Shown: positions 1 to 11,812 of the stretch, piece after piece
How positions within the stretch are numbered: position 1 is the first letter of the stretch
Layout of the letters: the number at the start of each line of letters is the position of its first letter
NCBI GenBank assembly: GCA_016859345.1
Contig: CM029118.1
Span: 26,478,501 to 26,542,500, forward strand
Reading direction: 5' to 3'
DNA length: 64,000 nt
Source: Istiophorus platypterus
Taxonomy: Eukaryota; Chordata; Actinopteri; Istiophoriformes; Istiophoridae
Position numbers and translations under genes: made by a program
Notes under the pieces: generated by a model
The model's database searches: none
Told to the model about the DNA's origin: nothing
Seen by the model: the letters and a program-made list of their open reading frames with translations, nothing else

Positions 1-3000
1 GAACAAGAACTTTCAGCTCTTGAAGGAGAGAGGCCCACCATACAAGTAAAATACAGAAAACAAGTAAAATATTTAATAATTAGATTGCATTCATGATGGT
101 GGCTTTGTTAGTTGATGAGTTGATGAGAGTTTGACAGGTAATTAAATGTTATTTAGTCTTCTGCCTGAAAACCAGCGGCAGAATACTTTAACTGTCAGAA
201 AAGTCATTTTGATTGACAACTTGTCCCAGGCCCACTCAAAATACATTGTATTCTTTGTTTTAATATTGGTAGATGGCAGGCAAAGTGGCAGAGTGATCAT
301 TAATTTTACACATTTCAGGACACTAAATCTATACTACCAATCAGCTTGATTAAAAATGTCAAATCTATATATTAATCATCCCTGCCCCTACCTACGTAAA
401 TGATCTACCTACTCATTGATCTGCCCTTGCTCTTCTTCTTAACCACTCAAGCTCTTTCTCTCCCAAGCTCTTTCTCATATTCTTTCTCACTCGCACTATT
501 TCATACGTTAAACATGACAAAACTACTACCACCACTGGCACTGGAATTCACAGGTTGCAGGAATGCCCACTAGTCACAAAAACAAAATACTGCAAAAAAA
601 AAACAACAAAGTCATATTCAATGAAAGGTAAGAAGTCATTTCTCACTTATTATTTTAACTTTTACGTCATACTAGATGATAAAGATGTTAACAATAACCC
701 CAATGAAAAAACCTTCAATGAAAAACAGTTTTGAATCGAAAATATGAGAGGTCTGTTGAATTAAGATTTAATGGTCAACTCATATTAAACCAACTGCCCT
801 AATACGAGCAAGAGACACTGTTTCTTTTGCTCATGCTCCTCGTCTCCTGTCCAGAGGTCTCGTCAGCTCACAGTTGCTGACAGATGTGTTTGCAGAGAGG
901 CCATTTTGACATATCTGCAGCCAGAAGAAACCCTTAGTGCTTTTACAAGATGCTCCCTGTCAGTCAAGACCGTGTGTAACGTGACGGTAAATTACACGCT
1001 GAAGCCATTACAGGCAGACTTGCTAAGCTAAATCGGTTTCCCCTCTCAATACATTTAATCACCTAAGCTCGATTAATGGTTGATAGGTGAGCTCGCACAC
1101 ACTTGCACAAGCATACCAAATCCATTTCATATTTCTTTCATATTGATTTTTTTGTTGATGTTTTGAGATGAGGTCGTGCCCTTTATATTTTCACTTTTCT
1201 TTCCCATCTGCAGTTTTTATTTGTTTGTCCTCAGTTTTGCCCTTTGTATTTCTAAGAATATGACTCATTATTTTGTAGTCAAACTAAATTTAAAAAAATG
1301 TTGGTACAATATGTAGAAAAAGAGGAGAATCTGCAAAGATAGACATTTTCAAACTCATGGCCAACAGGCCTTTGTTGAACACAGGTGTAAGTAATAATAA
1401 TACTACTGGCTGCATTACACTGAGGTGTGGCTGGCTCACAAACGCAACTAAATGGAAGAGACCATCAATAATGTTATTTGTTATGCCTGTTCTTTTTCTG
1501 CTATGACAAGTTAAAATGATATGAATATACTTTCAATCCAATTACTGAATTATCGAACCTTCCCGAAGGATTTCCAAAGGTCTTCTCATCATGATTTCTT
1601 TAAATATTTTATTTCTCCACACTTCTGTGGGCTTGAGGAGACAAAAGTCTGGCTCTGCGATGAGTCCCCTATTATTTGTAAAATTAGGTAACATCGTTGC
1701 ACAGTTTTGTTGTGTGTAGGAAAATATCTGAACCATGTGTTTACTGGGCACAACAGTTTGAAGACCAAGAAGCTACTTCTTGTTATGTGGCATTACAGGC
1801 TAAGGCACTTAGAGACTTAAGCAAAATCCCATAGAAAGCAAAGTCCGTCAAAGCCTCGGTAGTGTGGAACCATTGGTAGGAAAAAGGACCTCAGTCTTAG
1901 CCATATACTTAATGGGTAAGAGAAATAAGACTTCTTGGATATCTGAAATATTATATAAAATATAAGACCCTGCTATTAAGAGGAACGCATCGATTTATTT
2001 TGTTCCTTTTTCTGCAGTTCAGAAAAACAATGCTAGGGCTGTATGGGTATCTTTTACTGCATTTGTTAATGATAAACCAAATTAAAACAATGACTGGTAT
2101 TTTAGCATTGTTTTCTCAGGCTTCTCATGAGGTTTACCCACCTGTGCCCTAACAGAACCTTTTCAGTGATGGTGATGGTTGCTCGCTTAACATTAAACCA
2201 TTAATGTTTTTTAAGACCTGGTTACTACAACGGAACACCGCGACCATTCATTTAATTGAAAGCTGCTCACTAAGCACTTTTACCAAAAAAGTTGTGCCCA
2301 TTTACTGCAATCTCATAGTGTTGGCAAATTGTGGAAAAACAGGGAGATCTCCTGTTTTTCTAATTTGGGAGTGTTCACACTTCTAAGATGGTAACCCTAA
2401 CTGCTAGCCTTACGTTACTTAAATAACCCAAATTAGCTACTTTTGCTTTATTTGGAACAGTGTTAAAACCTGGCCACATCTGGTCCATCATTTTCTAAAA
2501 CCATGTACAAACTGCATAGCTTCTTTTTAGTTAGCTGAATCAAATGTATTAATGTTGTTCTTTATTTAGATTTAAATAAGAGTGATGGTGGCTTTCCAGC
2601 CATTTTGCAGTTAGTTGACACTTCCTGTACCTCTTTTCACCAAGCAGGAGACACTGTAGCTGTCAGAAATTCCTGATGTCTTAGACTTGGAATTACAAGT
2701 AGGTGTCTAAAAACAGGGGGAGTGGTTTGTACAACTTGGTTGCTTATATCAGTTCATTAGCTTGGTGGTGTTGTCTCTGTCCCTGAGCCTGCCTGTCTGT
2801 CCCATAGACGATGGTGGTGCATGCATATATATATATATATATACATACATACATTTATCTAACTGACACAGTTTGTCCTCCAAATACATTTGCTTAGGTT
2901 CCTAGAAGATCAAGATTCAAAGATTAAAAAGAAAAAGACAAAAACGTGATGAAAACCTTTCTGCTCTGATATTTTCCCTGTGCCAAGGAATAATCATGCA

Positions 3001-3367
3001 ATCAGCAAAAGAAAAAAAATGTATATCTTTTCCCCATAGAGCTGAACTTAGTGCAACAGCAGCGGACAAGAGTAAGGTCTACTTAAATGTGGAAACAGAG
3101 GGGGAAAGTGGAGCACGTTGGATGCAGCAAGGGCACATGAAGAATGATCTGAGAAATCCTCCCAGCACAAAAGGATGGACAGGCACCCTGCTGTGTAGGA
3201 ACATTGTATGCCTGGATTAACTCCACACACCACCAGAGATGTACAAACCAGCACTATGCCGTGTGACCCGTGATGCAGCACTCCTTATCCTCCCTTTATT
3301 TTCCCCCATCCAGCCTTTGGGTGAGAGTGGTTCCCGGGGTCAAGGAAGTTTATCCTTCAAGCTAATG

Positions 3368-3405
<38 letters not shown>

Positions 3406-6400
3406 CCAACAAATGCACTGATACTGGGGAGGAGAGGAGATGGATTAAAAAGGTTTTTTAGGCCATGAGACAAATGAGGCATAGGCTGTGAAAAATGGGG
3501 CTGCAATTCATTAAAGTGTTTGGTACATCCAGTGTTTGTGATTAATCGTAAGGTTAATGTTGTCTCTATATGGATTTGTTATTTTTCTTTTGATTTTATT
3601 TTGATGCTGTTCTGGTTTTTAATTTTTTTTCTTTCTTTTTTTTTTTTAAGTTAATTTTCTTTTGTGCTCACATGTCTCAGTAACTGCATAGTAATTACGA
3701 GGTCTTTAACAATATTGCTCCAGCTGTGTATACAGTTTTTTTCCCGTGTGTAGGTAGGCAGAACTGAATCGGTGTATTTTAAGTCTAAGAAAAACAAAAC
3801 GCGAAATGGCACCCTGTCCTCAAAGCAGGACTTGTCTTTTCTTGTTTCCATAAAGCAGTTCCTTTGGAGTCTTCTTCAAGTTTGATGTAGAAACAGAAAG
3901 AGGATTATGTTCTTTGTCTCTGAAGGACTAAGATTCACAAGAGTGTGTCTGATATTTTGTTTCCGTCTGAAATCCTGTTATAGTAGCTGTTGACATCTCT
4001 TCTTTCTCTCTCAGTACCACATGTCAACATCAACTCTTCTATGTTTGGCCAGATATCCAAAGGAGCATAGAGGAATTCCCCCAAAAATAACAACACGCAG
4101 CGTGTATCACCAATAGCTGTTGTATTTCACGGTTATTTTACAATCCAGCTAAATTATTAAACAGTTTGATCTTGTCATCTTGCCCACATCTCTACCCCTG
4201 AATACTGTAGTGAATCTACCTAAAATCAGCTGCATATCATAGCAGTTAGTTTTCAAAAATTTCCTTTAAGATTCTATCTCCATTCAGCTTTTTGGTTTAT
4301 CTATTCTGTTCCCTCTACACAGGCTCTCTGAAGACGTTACTTGGTGATTTGTTCACCCAGCCAATGCAGCAGTGCTAGAACATAATACGAAGCTAATCAG
4401 ATCCCGAGCTAATCAGAGGTAAATTTCACAGCAAGCCCAAATCTGTTGCAGTCAAAGGAATGCTTTGAGTATTTGCCCTAAGGAATGAGAAAGCAGCCTC
4501 CAGATTTCTCAGTTAGAAAGTACATTGTTTCAGCCTGAGAGTTATCTGTAGATCAGCCTCTTTATGATACTACGCAGGGAGCTTTTATTACGATAATTAC
4601 AACTGGATGTATGCACTTTCAAAATAAGTTCAAAGACTTTTTGTTGTAGCCTACTTAAAAAATCCATTTTGGAAGAGTTTCTTTCAAGGTCAAATGAGAA
4701 GTGAGCCCCGGGCTAAACAAAAACACTATGTTAATTATTTAATGAAATACAGAATTAAATAAATAAAAGGCGGCACTCAATCTCAAAGTTTGTTATTAAC
4801 TTTGAATATTTTTTCCGACACCTTAAAAAAACCCTGTACTTCTTTATAATGAGTTTTACATATAAATACCTGAGGCATAAGAAGAATGACAATAGCAGAA
4901 CTACCACAGAAATAGGCTGCTTCACCATAAATGCCACTAATACTGCTACTGCATTGAAACAACTCCTATGTTCTATGTAAAGGTTTAAATTTTATATAAA
5001 CTAGCTATGATATAATAAAATTAAGATTTGAGAAAAGACCTGACCATCTGAATAAACCACATTTTAGTCTTATCTTGGTCTATTACACCAGCCTTGGAAT
5101 GGTTAGAACGGTTCAGGCTCATAAAGAGTATAGGCATTTGCAGCAAAATTATGGGCCAAATGTGGTCAGATGTGGTCAATAAAATCCATTTACACTGCTT
5201 TCCTTCTATCTGTTCTGGGCACGTTTTTTTTAGTCTGGATTGCAAGTTCTGAATGTCAAGACCAAAACCAACTAATTCATTTAAAAAATAATGAAAAACA
5301 AACTGAAATTAGAAACCACTTCTTGCTGTATGAAAGTTCATATCACCTATTATTCAGATCAATTTTAATTTTTAGATTTTTTAAAATCATATATCAACCT
5401 TAAGAATTTACCTTTCCCCTCCAGTGGATCATTTGGCAGGGAATCATCATTAAAAACATAGTAGGTCTAAATATTGACTCAGTTCCCTTAAGGCAAATAC
5501 TGAAGACCCAAAAATAGTCTTCTTATGAAGTAAGCTTGGCAAAGTCTGACCCAGATTAACCAACATGGATTCACCTAAAATACCCTTCATAACTCTGTGT
5601 CTTGAGGTACAGTGTAAACACCGACAGCGGCTCTCTGCAAAGACTCCCCCTCCATTCATGAAACCCACTAGAGCGCAGCAGTTAATCAGGCCTTAACGAT
5701 TAATGACAAATCAGGGCCAGCGATTCGTGACCTTTCACTTTTTACTAAATACCAACACAGTGACAAAACAAATTGTGTGGCACTTCCTCACCTCCTGCTC
5801 TCTCTAATGTGTACATCATTGCTGCCTTGTGTTTTTAACCCACTCAGACATGTATTTAACATTACATTATAGGACATAATAGTGTAGGTGCTTCTTCGGA
5901 GGTGATTTATTCTGTGAAACACAGAATCAGTGGTTTGTTATCTATAGTGACCTGAGACGTTGTCCTAACCTGCTCTATGTGATACGTCCACCTGTCTGTC
6001 ATCAACGTCAGCAGTAGATGACTCTGAAACTCTGTCATCAGTGTCATAACAGGCACTCAGCCACGAGGAGCTCAAGGGTCAGAGGGTCTCAGTGACAATA
6101 GCTGCAGCAATTATCCTGCAGCAGTTGTGGATGATGGAGTGATGGAGACAAAGGCTGAGTGAGTATAATAAAGCGCTACTCATACCAGGGCTGACAGAAG
6201 CTTACAAACATGTCACTCTCTTTTCTTCCCATGTGTCCATTTGTTTTGAGAATCCACATCTGCACTGTAGTCAACTATCAATTTGCAATTAGCAAGGAGG
6301 CAAAGGGATGTAAAACTGTGCATCCCTTGCTTTCCGGAAAGTGTCACGCCAAATTGGGCTTTTCTACACTACATATGATCTTTCTTTCCTGACTGTGGAC

Positions 6401-6480
6401 CCATTAACAAATGAAACAAAATGTCAGTTATTATCTATGCAACCAAATTGCAAGAGGTTTTGTATCAAAGGTCAAAGGTC
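1..6480. other. Intergenic, no gene seen
   Basis: AT-rich. Short AT (2824-2842) and TG runs. Open frames are under 80 codons, without homology or splice context. Confidence 0.7.
3371..3403. repeat. (TG)16 microsatellite
   Basis: Uninterrupted TG run in intergenic sequence. Confidence 0.95.
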
Positions 6481-6540
6481 AAGCTATTTCTTTCTCTGTC
6501 TACTCCCCTTGCCACCTCCTCCTCGCCAGGGTCTTCTTAC

Positions 6541-6677
6541 CTGTGTTGCTGTGAGATTGTATGTGCCTATAGTGGTCCCACGGGTGCAGGCTGAGGTTCG
6601 TCCGCGTACGTTTCCCTCCCTCGGGCTCAGCGTGGTTTTTCTCGCTATGTGGAGGCTGGAGTCAGCTGCTCTTATAG
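6541..6677 (-). promoter_or_regulatory. Candidate TATA promoter and first exon on minus strand
   Basis: On the minus strand a CTATAAG box (6671-6677) is followed about 130 nt downstream by a strong donor, ACACAG|GTAAGAAG, with the exon end at 6541. CpG density is raised between them, and the GA-rich tract lies just upstream. No coding sequence or second exon was identified to the left, so this could be a non-coding RNA start or chance. Confidence 0.25.
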
Positions 6678-6747
6678 GGTCCCACCCCTCCCCTTTAAAC
6701 CTCCTCCTCTGATTCTCTCTCTTTTTCAAAACTCCTTCTTTCATCAT

Positions 6748-7062
6748 AGAGAGAAAGAGGAGGAGGGAGGGACTGAAGTCAGGGAGGAGAGAAAAGATGG
6801 GGGAGAGTAGGGATAGCGAGCGAGGAGGAAGGTGGGAGGGAGAGAAGGAGACTGGCATGGAGGAGAGAAAGACAGGAGTTAGGATAGGAAGGAAAGTAAA
6901 AAGCAAGGAGGATTGAAAATGGAAGGAGACAAAGGTAGAATGGGCAGAACAGTCGCAAAAGACGGAGAAGGGAGGATGAGAAAAGAGGAAGGGAGAAAGT
7001 ATGGAGATGGAGAGATGAAAAAAATGAAAGGAAGTGAAAAAGAGAAGAGGGAGGATCTCTCC
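6748..7062. repeat. Purine-rich (GA) low-complexity tract
   Basis: About 315 bp made almost entirely of A and G on the + strand (gaaagaggagga, aaggagaga units), with few pyrimidine interruptions. The long minus-strand open frame over it (6484-7182, rich in Ser/Phe/Leu/Pro) follows from the composition and is not a gene. Confidence 0.85.
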
Positions 7063-7109
7063 CAGGTCTTGCTGTGCTTCGCTGCAAGATATTTTAAGAT
7101 ATTTTAGAG

Positions 7110-8525
7110 AAAGATATTTTAATTTTTCACTGTTTCTGGGTGAATTAAAATAACATGAACAAATTAAATTAAAAATAAACAAAAATACAGTTCAAAAACA
7201 TGAACCAGACATATTTTAAAACAAAAAATAGTTTGCTTTGATTAATAATTTGTGTTTGATATGGTTTTTCAACAAAAAGGTCTAATGACCTCATTAAAAA
7301 TCCTTGAAATTAGATCTACTCCTTCATCATTGAAAATGTAGAATCTATGAATAATCAAATATTTTTCTGCTGAAATTTTTTCCCCACAGACACAAGATGT
7401 CTCCTGCTTCACCGATTCTCAGTCCATCCACGATCTATGTGACCTGGCAGTTTCAAGTTTCTACAAAATATTTGTGTAGATGCATAATGGAGCACATTAC
7501 GATGTCAGAACATCCTGACTGTATTCACACATCTAGAACTGAGATGTAAGGAGAGCATGGAGAACCCCCCCAGCAGATAAATGTGAAAACTAGTGTCTTC
7601 TTGTGTCAACTCTGCACAGGGAAGGTGGAAAATTCAAGTGAAATATCAGCACCCAAGACCAATTTTTGAGTGCAGGGTCTTTAATTTTTTGTGCAGGTTA
7701 TTCGTATCTATATCTGATCTGATATTATTTCCTGACTTGCTCAAAACTTTTTAAAATTTCTTCAGTGCACTAGTTAGTTCCCAAACATATTCACAGTATG
7801 TACACGGTCTTTGCTATTTATTATTTCTAGAGTCTGTATAAACTTTCATGTGTTTGACACACTCACTGTCTATCGAACACTGAAATCATCAGCTCAAAAA
7901 CACTGATAAAATTGGCAAACAAAGCCACTAAGTCCTATTTTTCATTTAACTGTGCCTTTAAGGTGATTATTCCTAATAACTATATACAAGCAGTTATTCC
8001 TTCCCATGTTAATACACTTACACACTATATCCTATTGTTACCTCCTGATAAAAGCACAGGGACATCTAACTGTCAATCCTCCACCACGCTGTGAGAGTGA
8101 CAGTCAGATGTCCTACAACCTCCCTTCAGACGGTGGCAGGACTATATTACTGTCATTCTGCTCACAGACAAAAATCAGTGCTGGAAACAAAAGAATCACG
8201 ATGAGCATGTGTTCCTTATTAGACTTATTAGAGTTTCTTATTGTGAGTCTGTCCAGCGTTCATTATCAGGAGGATGCGTCCTGTTTCTCTCTGATATGGG
8301 TTACTTCACTCGAGTCATGTATGCCTGTTGATGCATGATGAAACAAAATGAAACACATGCCACTGTAACCTAAGAAAATAAATAAATTAACTCCTCTGTG
8401 AAAAGATAGAACATGTGCTGAAAGTCATGACTTTCATACATTAGTTGTTGTAATATGATTAATTGCTTAACATTATGCTTACAGTAAAGAGTAGCATCTC
8501 TTTCGAGAAGAGAGGAGTAATTTAC
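7110..8525. other. Intergenic, nothing recognised
   Basis: AT-rich sequence; the longest frame (110 codons at 8006) shows no family motif. Confidence 0.65.
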
Positions 8526-8870
8526 CAAATATTAGATTAGTTGAGATTAGATTAGATTAGATTCAACTTTATTGTCATTGTGCAGAGTATAGGTACAAAG
8601 CCAATGACAGGCAGTTATTAACCAGAAGCGCAAAAGAATAGGATTATATACAGAAAGTGCAGATATTAGTACTGCTGCATAAGTGGTACTATATCTTACG
8701 GTATATACTTAGTTATTGACTGTGGAGCGCAACATATTTACAGATTATTTTGTAATATCAAATATGTTTTATATAGAGATGAAGAGGGGAGAGTTGGAAA
8801 TGGTACTGTATATATGAACATGTATGTTGTATGTTGGTTTTATGTACTATATAATTAGTGGTAGTCTGAA
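8526..8870. repeat. Teleost dispersed repeat (AGATT-run / caactttattgtcattgtgc type)
   Basis: Starts with a run of ATTAG repeats leading into TTCAACTTTATTGTCATTGT, then a decayed AT-rich body containing short phrases such as agaaagtgcagatatt. The head is a repeat I recognise from many percomorph genomes. The class (LINE/SINE tail or other) is not resolved here. Confidence 0.6.
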
Positions 8871-9794
8871 CATTTCATCCGGGCCAGCTGCCTAATATAT
8901 AAAGTGGGTGTATATAAATATATATAATTGTGTGTGTGTGTGAGTTGGACACCAAAAGGACATACATGTAACTCAGTCAGTGCTTCAGTGGAAATTAAAA
9001 TACAACATTTTTCTCTTTAATAAAGTTGGAGCCAACACCAAGGTAGGGAACGAGATTAAGATTTGCAATAACTTCTTGATCCTGAATCATAAAACAGATT
9101 GTTTCTCATTGCCTTCAAAAAGATTTATACAATATGAGCTTTTCAAAAGTGACTCAGGTATTTACTGAATTGGAGGCAAGGAAAACGAATAGGGGAAGGT
9201 TATAAGATTACCAGTAGGATGAATGGAAACCAACCGTAGACAACAATACAGGTCACCTTTTATTCATGAGATCTGATTATAACTACAGCAGCTTGCCAGT
9301 CTGACCCATAAAAATATGAGTGTCGAATTTTATTCATAAGAGATTAATATTCTGTGTGTACATTATATCTTTCATAGCAAAATAAGTATTACATACCTAT
9401 ACATGCAAAGTGTTTCTTCTAAAAAAAAACAGTGTCCTTGTAGATTTCGTAGATCTAGTTAAAAGATATATACTTCATTCCCCCCAAAATAAGATGGAAG
9501 CAATTTTCACCAATTTCACCAGCAAACTGGATGTTAATGTTTTAAAAGAGTAGGACTTTAAACAGCCACAAATATATTCACTGATCAGCATCTAGATGAC
9601 TATAATCCAAAATCACAGATAAATCAATTTACCACACTACAAATAAACCTTACTTGTATGTTTATTTATGTACGAATCTCATCAGGAACCCCAAAATCCA
9701 GGTTTCATATTTCAGGATAATTTCATCATTCAGAACTTTTCTTTTCTACTGAGGTAGGTAGATAAAAATACATAAACATCACTTTTTTTATTAG
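8871..9794. other. Intergenic, nothing recognised
   Basis: AT-rich sequence with a short TG run near 8930. Confidence 0.65.
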
Positions 9795-9996
9795 ACTGGC
9801 ACTCAGTAGAGCACCTGGCAAGGTGAAAAATATCCCTTGCAATGTCAAGGAAAGTTATATAAAAAATCACCCTGCCCCATCCCTACACCAAGCTTAGTGC
9901 AAATCAGTTCAGAACTTTTTGCATAATCCCGCCAACAATCAACCCAGAATTTCCCATCGGTGAAAACAAACACTCCTTGGTGGAGGTAGCGTATTT
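9795..9996. repeat. Teleost dispersed repeat (cctggcaaggtgaaaaat ... cttggtggaggta type)
   Basis: Contains GCACTCAGTAGAGCACCTGG, a phrase like 'aagcttagtgcaaatcagttcagaactttttgcataatcc', and an end CTCCTTGGTGGAGGTAG. The order matches a common percomorph repeat whose two ends carry a complementary cctccgccaagg / ccttggcggagg motif. Confidence 0.6.
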
Positions 9997-11211
9997 GGAT
10001 TAATTCCAACAAGACACTGAGTAATATTGATTGTCTCCTTGGTCTTTTGATGGCAGCTTATCATTCAGGTGTGCAGAGCCATCGTGATGATGATACTCTC
10101 TACAGTAATTATTGTTGATTACTTCAAAGTGCCTGATGAATGTGCATGACCATTTGTATGTATGCACTGGCCTTAAACAAATACCAGTCTATACGCTATT
10201 TACTTCTTGTTGTGTAAAGTGCTATATTTTTTTTATCTTTTAATTAATTTGAAATCAAACTTAACACTTGACATGTACATTTATACATTCTTCCAAAACC
10301 TATTAACTAATTTAGTGTTTTGATGATATTTTGCTGCGAGCAACGTCCAACACTTCAGTCCAAATCCCTCAGTCTCTCAGGTTTTAACCTGGTTAAAATA
10401 TTCTAGCTGTGAGAAGAATTTGCATGGTTTCCCCAATGTTTTACTCAGGTAATTTCTTAAATTTGTCATCAATCTGCATTTCAAGGTATTAGAGCAAAGA
10501 AGGATGGATGCATTTGGCTGTATTCTCAAGCTTTCAGTTTTACTTTAAAAACCTGATCAGGAGCAGGAAGAGAAAACAAGGAAAAAACAGCAGTTGAAGA
10601 CCAGATGTAGCTGATTGCTCAGGCTCATCAATCAGGCTTATGATGACACACTGCACACAGCATTACAACCAGAACACAACAGAACTTTTGAAAACTTTAG
10701 GATTAGGATCCTTGGTCCCACATTTTTATGAACTTAATCTTGTCTGCGAGATTTTTTTATTAATTTTTGAAAGGCATCTTTCTTGGGATCTGTTCTCCAC
10801 ATTTTCCAGTGATGGGCAGATGCATCCATATTTTAGGACAACAGTCCCTCTTGGTGTTACTTGAATGTTTTTAAAGTACAAATGTTCTTGCAAATATAAT
10901 AATGACTCAAGTAGAATTGACTGGAATTTTTAACAAATGTGAAATGGCTCAACAATCAGACCCAGAATTTTGGGCCGTTGAAATGCATTTCACCCACAGC
11001 TTAAGGCAGAGGAGCTGGTGCGACCTAAAATAGGGTTTCTTTCAAGTAGCCATTCCTCATGAGGACGCATGTTAAACTGATGGTGTAGTTCACTATTTCT
11101 GGATTATTTCCTGCTTCAGGTTGTGTGCATCATGTTTGGTTTTCTTAAGTCAACAGAGGCTCTGTGAGATGGGATCTAAAAACTGAGGCGGGTCTGCCTC
11201 TGCCATCTACC
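9997..11211. other. Intergenic, nothing recognised
   Basis: No coding, RNA or repeat signal that I can support. Confidence 0.65.
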
Positions 11212-11300
11212 TGCACACACACACGCACACACACGCACACACACACTAACACACACTAACACACTAACACACACACACACACACATTCACACACACACAT
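11212..11300. repeat. Imperfect CA-rich microsatellite
   Basis: CA repeat interrupted by CG, CT and AA units, giving periodic acacgcacac and cactaacac variants. Confidence 0.9.
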
Positions 11301-11367
11301 CCACAGAAGCTCCCCTCTTGTGATGGACAGACCAACAGACATTTCTTGCTGGCTTGACAGCAACAGT

Positions 11368-11812
11368 TTGATATTTGGGGAAAAATTCTTATACACTGTC
11401 TTGCAGAGAGTTGTATGAGATGATCACTACCACTCACAAGCAAGCAAGAGCCCTCTAGAGCCTAGCTTAACACAAAGACTGGACAGAGGTGACACAGCTG
11501 GCCCGATCCTGCCTCATGTGAAAAGGCTCCCAGCACCACCTAAAGCTCAGTAATTAACATGTTATATCTCATTTGTTCAATCCATATAAATACCAAATCA
11601 TAACAATGTCAATGCTGTGATGTTCCCAGGCAACCAGTGGAGACTCCAGAAGGTCTCTACTTGAGAACTAGCTTGGTGCATAGCACGGTGAGCGGACTGG
11701 CCAGCTGTTTCCCCCCGACACCAGTCTTCATATCTAACCAACAATACTCTCATCTAGATAAAGGCTAATGAGTGTGTGTCTGAAAATGGCAAACTACTCC
11801 TTTAGGTTATTT
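11368..11812. repeat. Teleost dispersed repeat with degenerate inverted ends
   Basis: Left part runs through tcttgcagagagttgtatga, cttaacacaaagactgga and cagcaccacctaaagctca; right part through ctctcatctagataaagg to caaactactcctttagg. This order matches a very common percomorph repeat with inverted termini. The inverted ends are visible but degraded here, suggesting an old, non-autonomous DNA transposon copy. Confidence 0.6.

Noticed and set aside
6484..7182. 232-codon open frame on the minus strand, the longest in the window
   Set aside because: It runs through the GA-rich tract; its Ser/Phe/Leu/Pro content follows from pyrimidine-rich codons, and it shows no domain.
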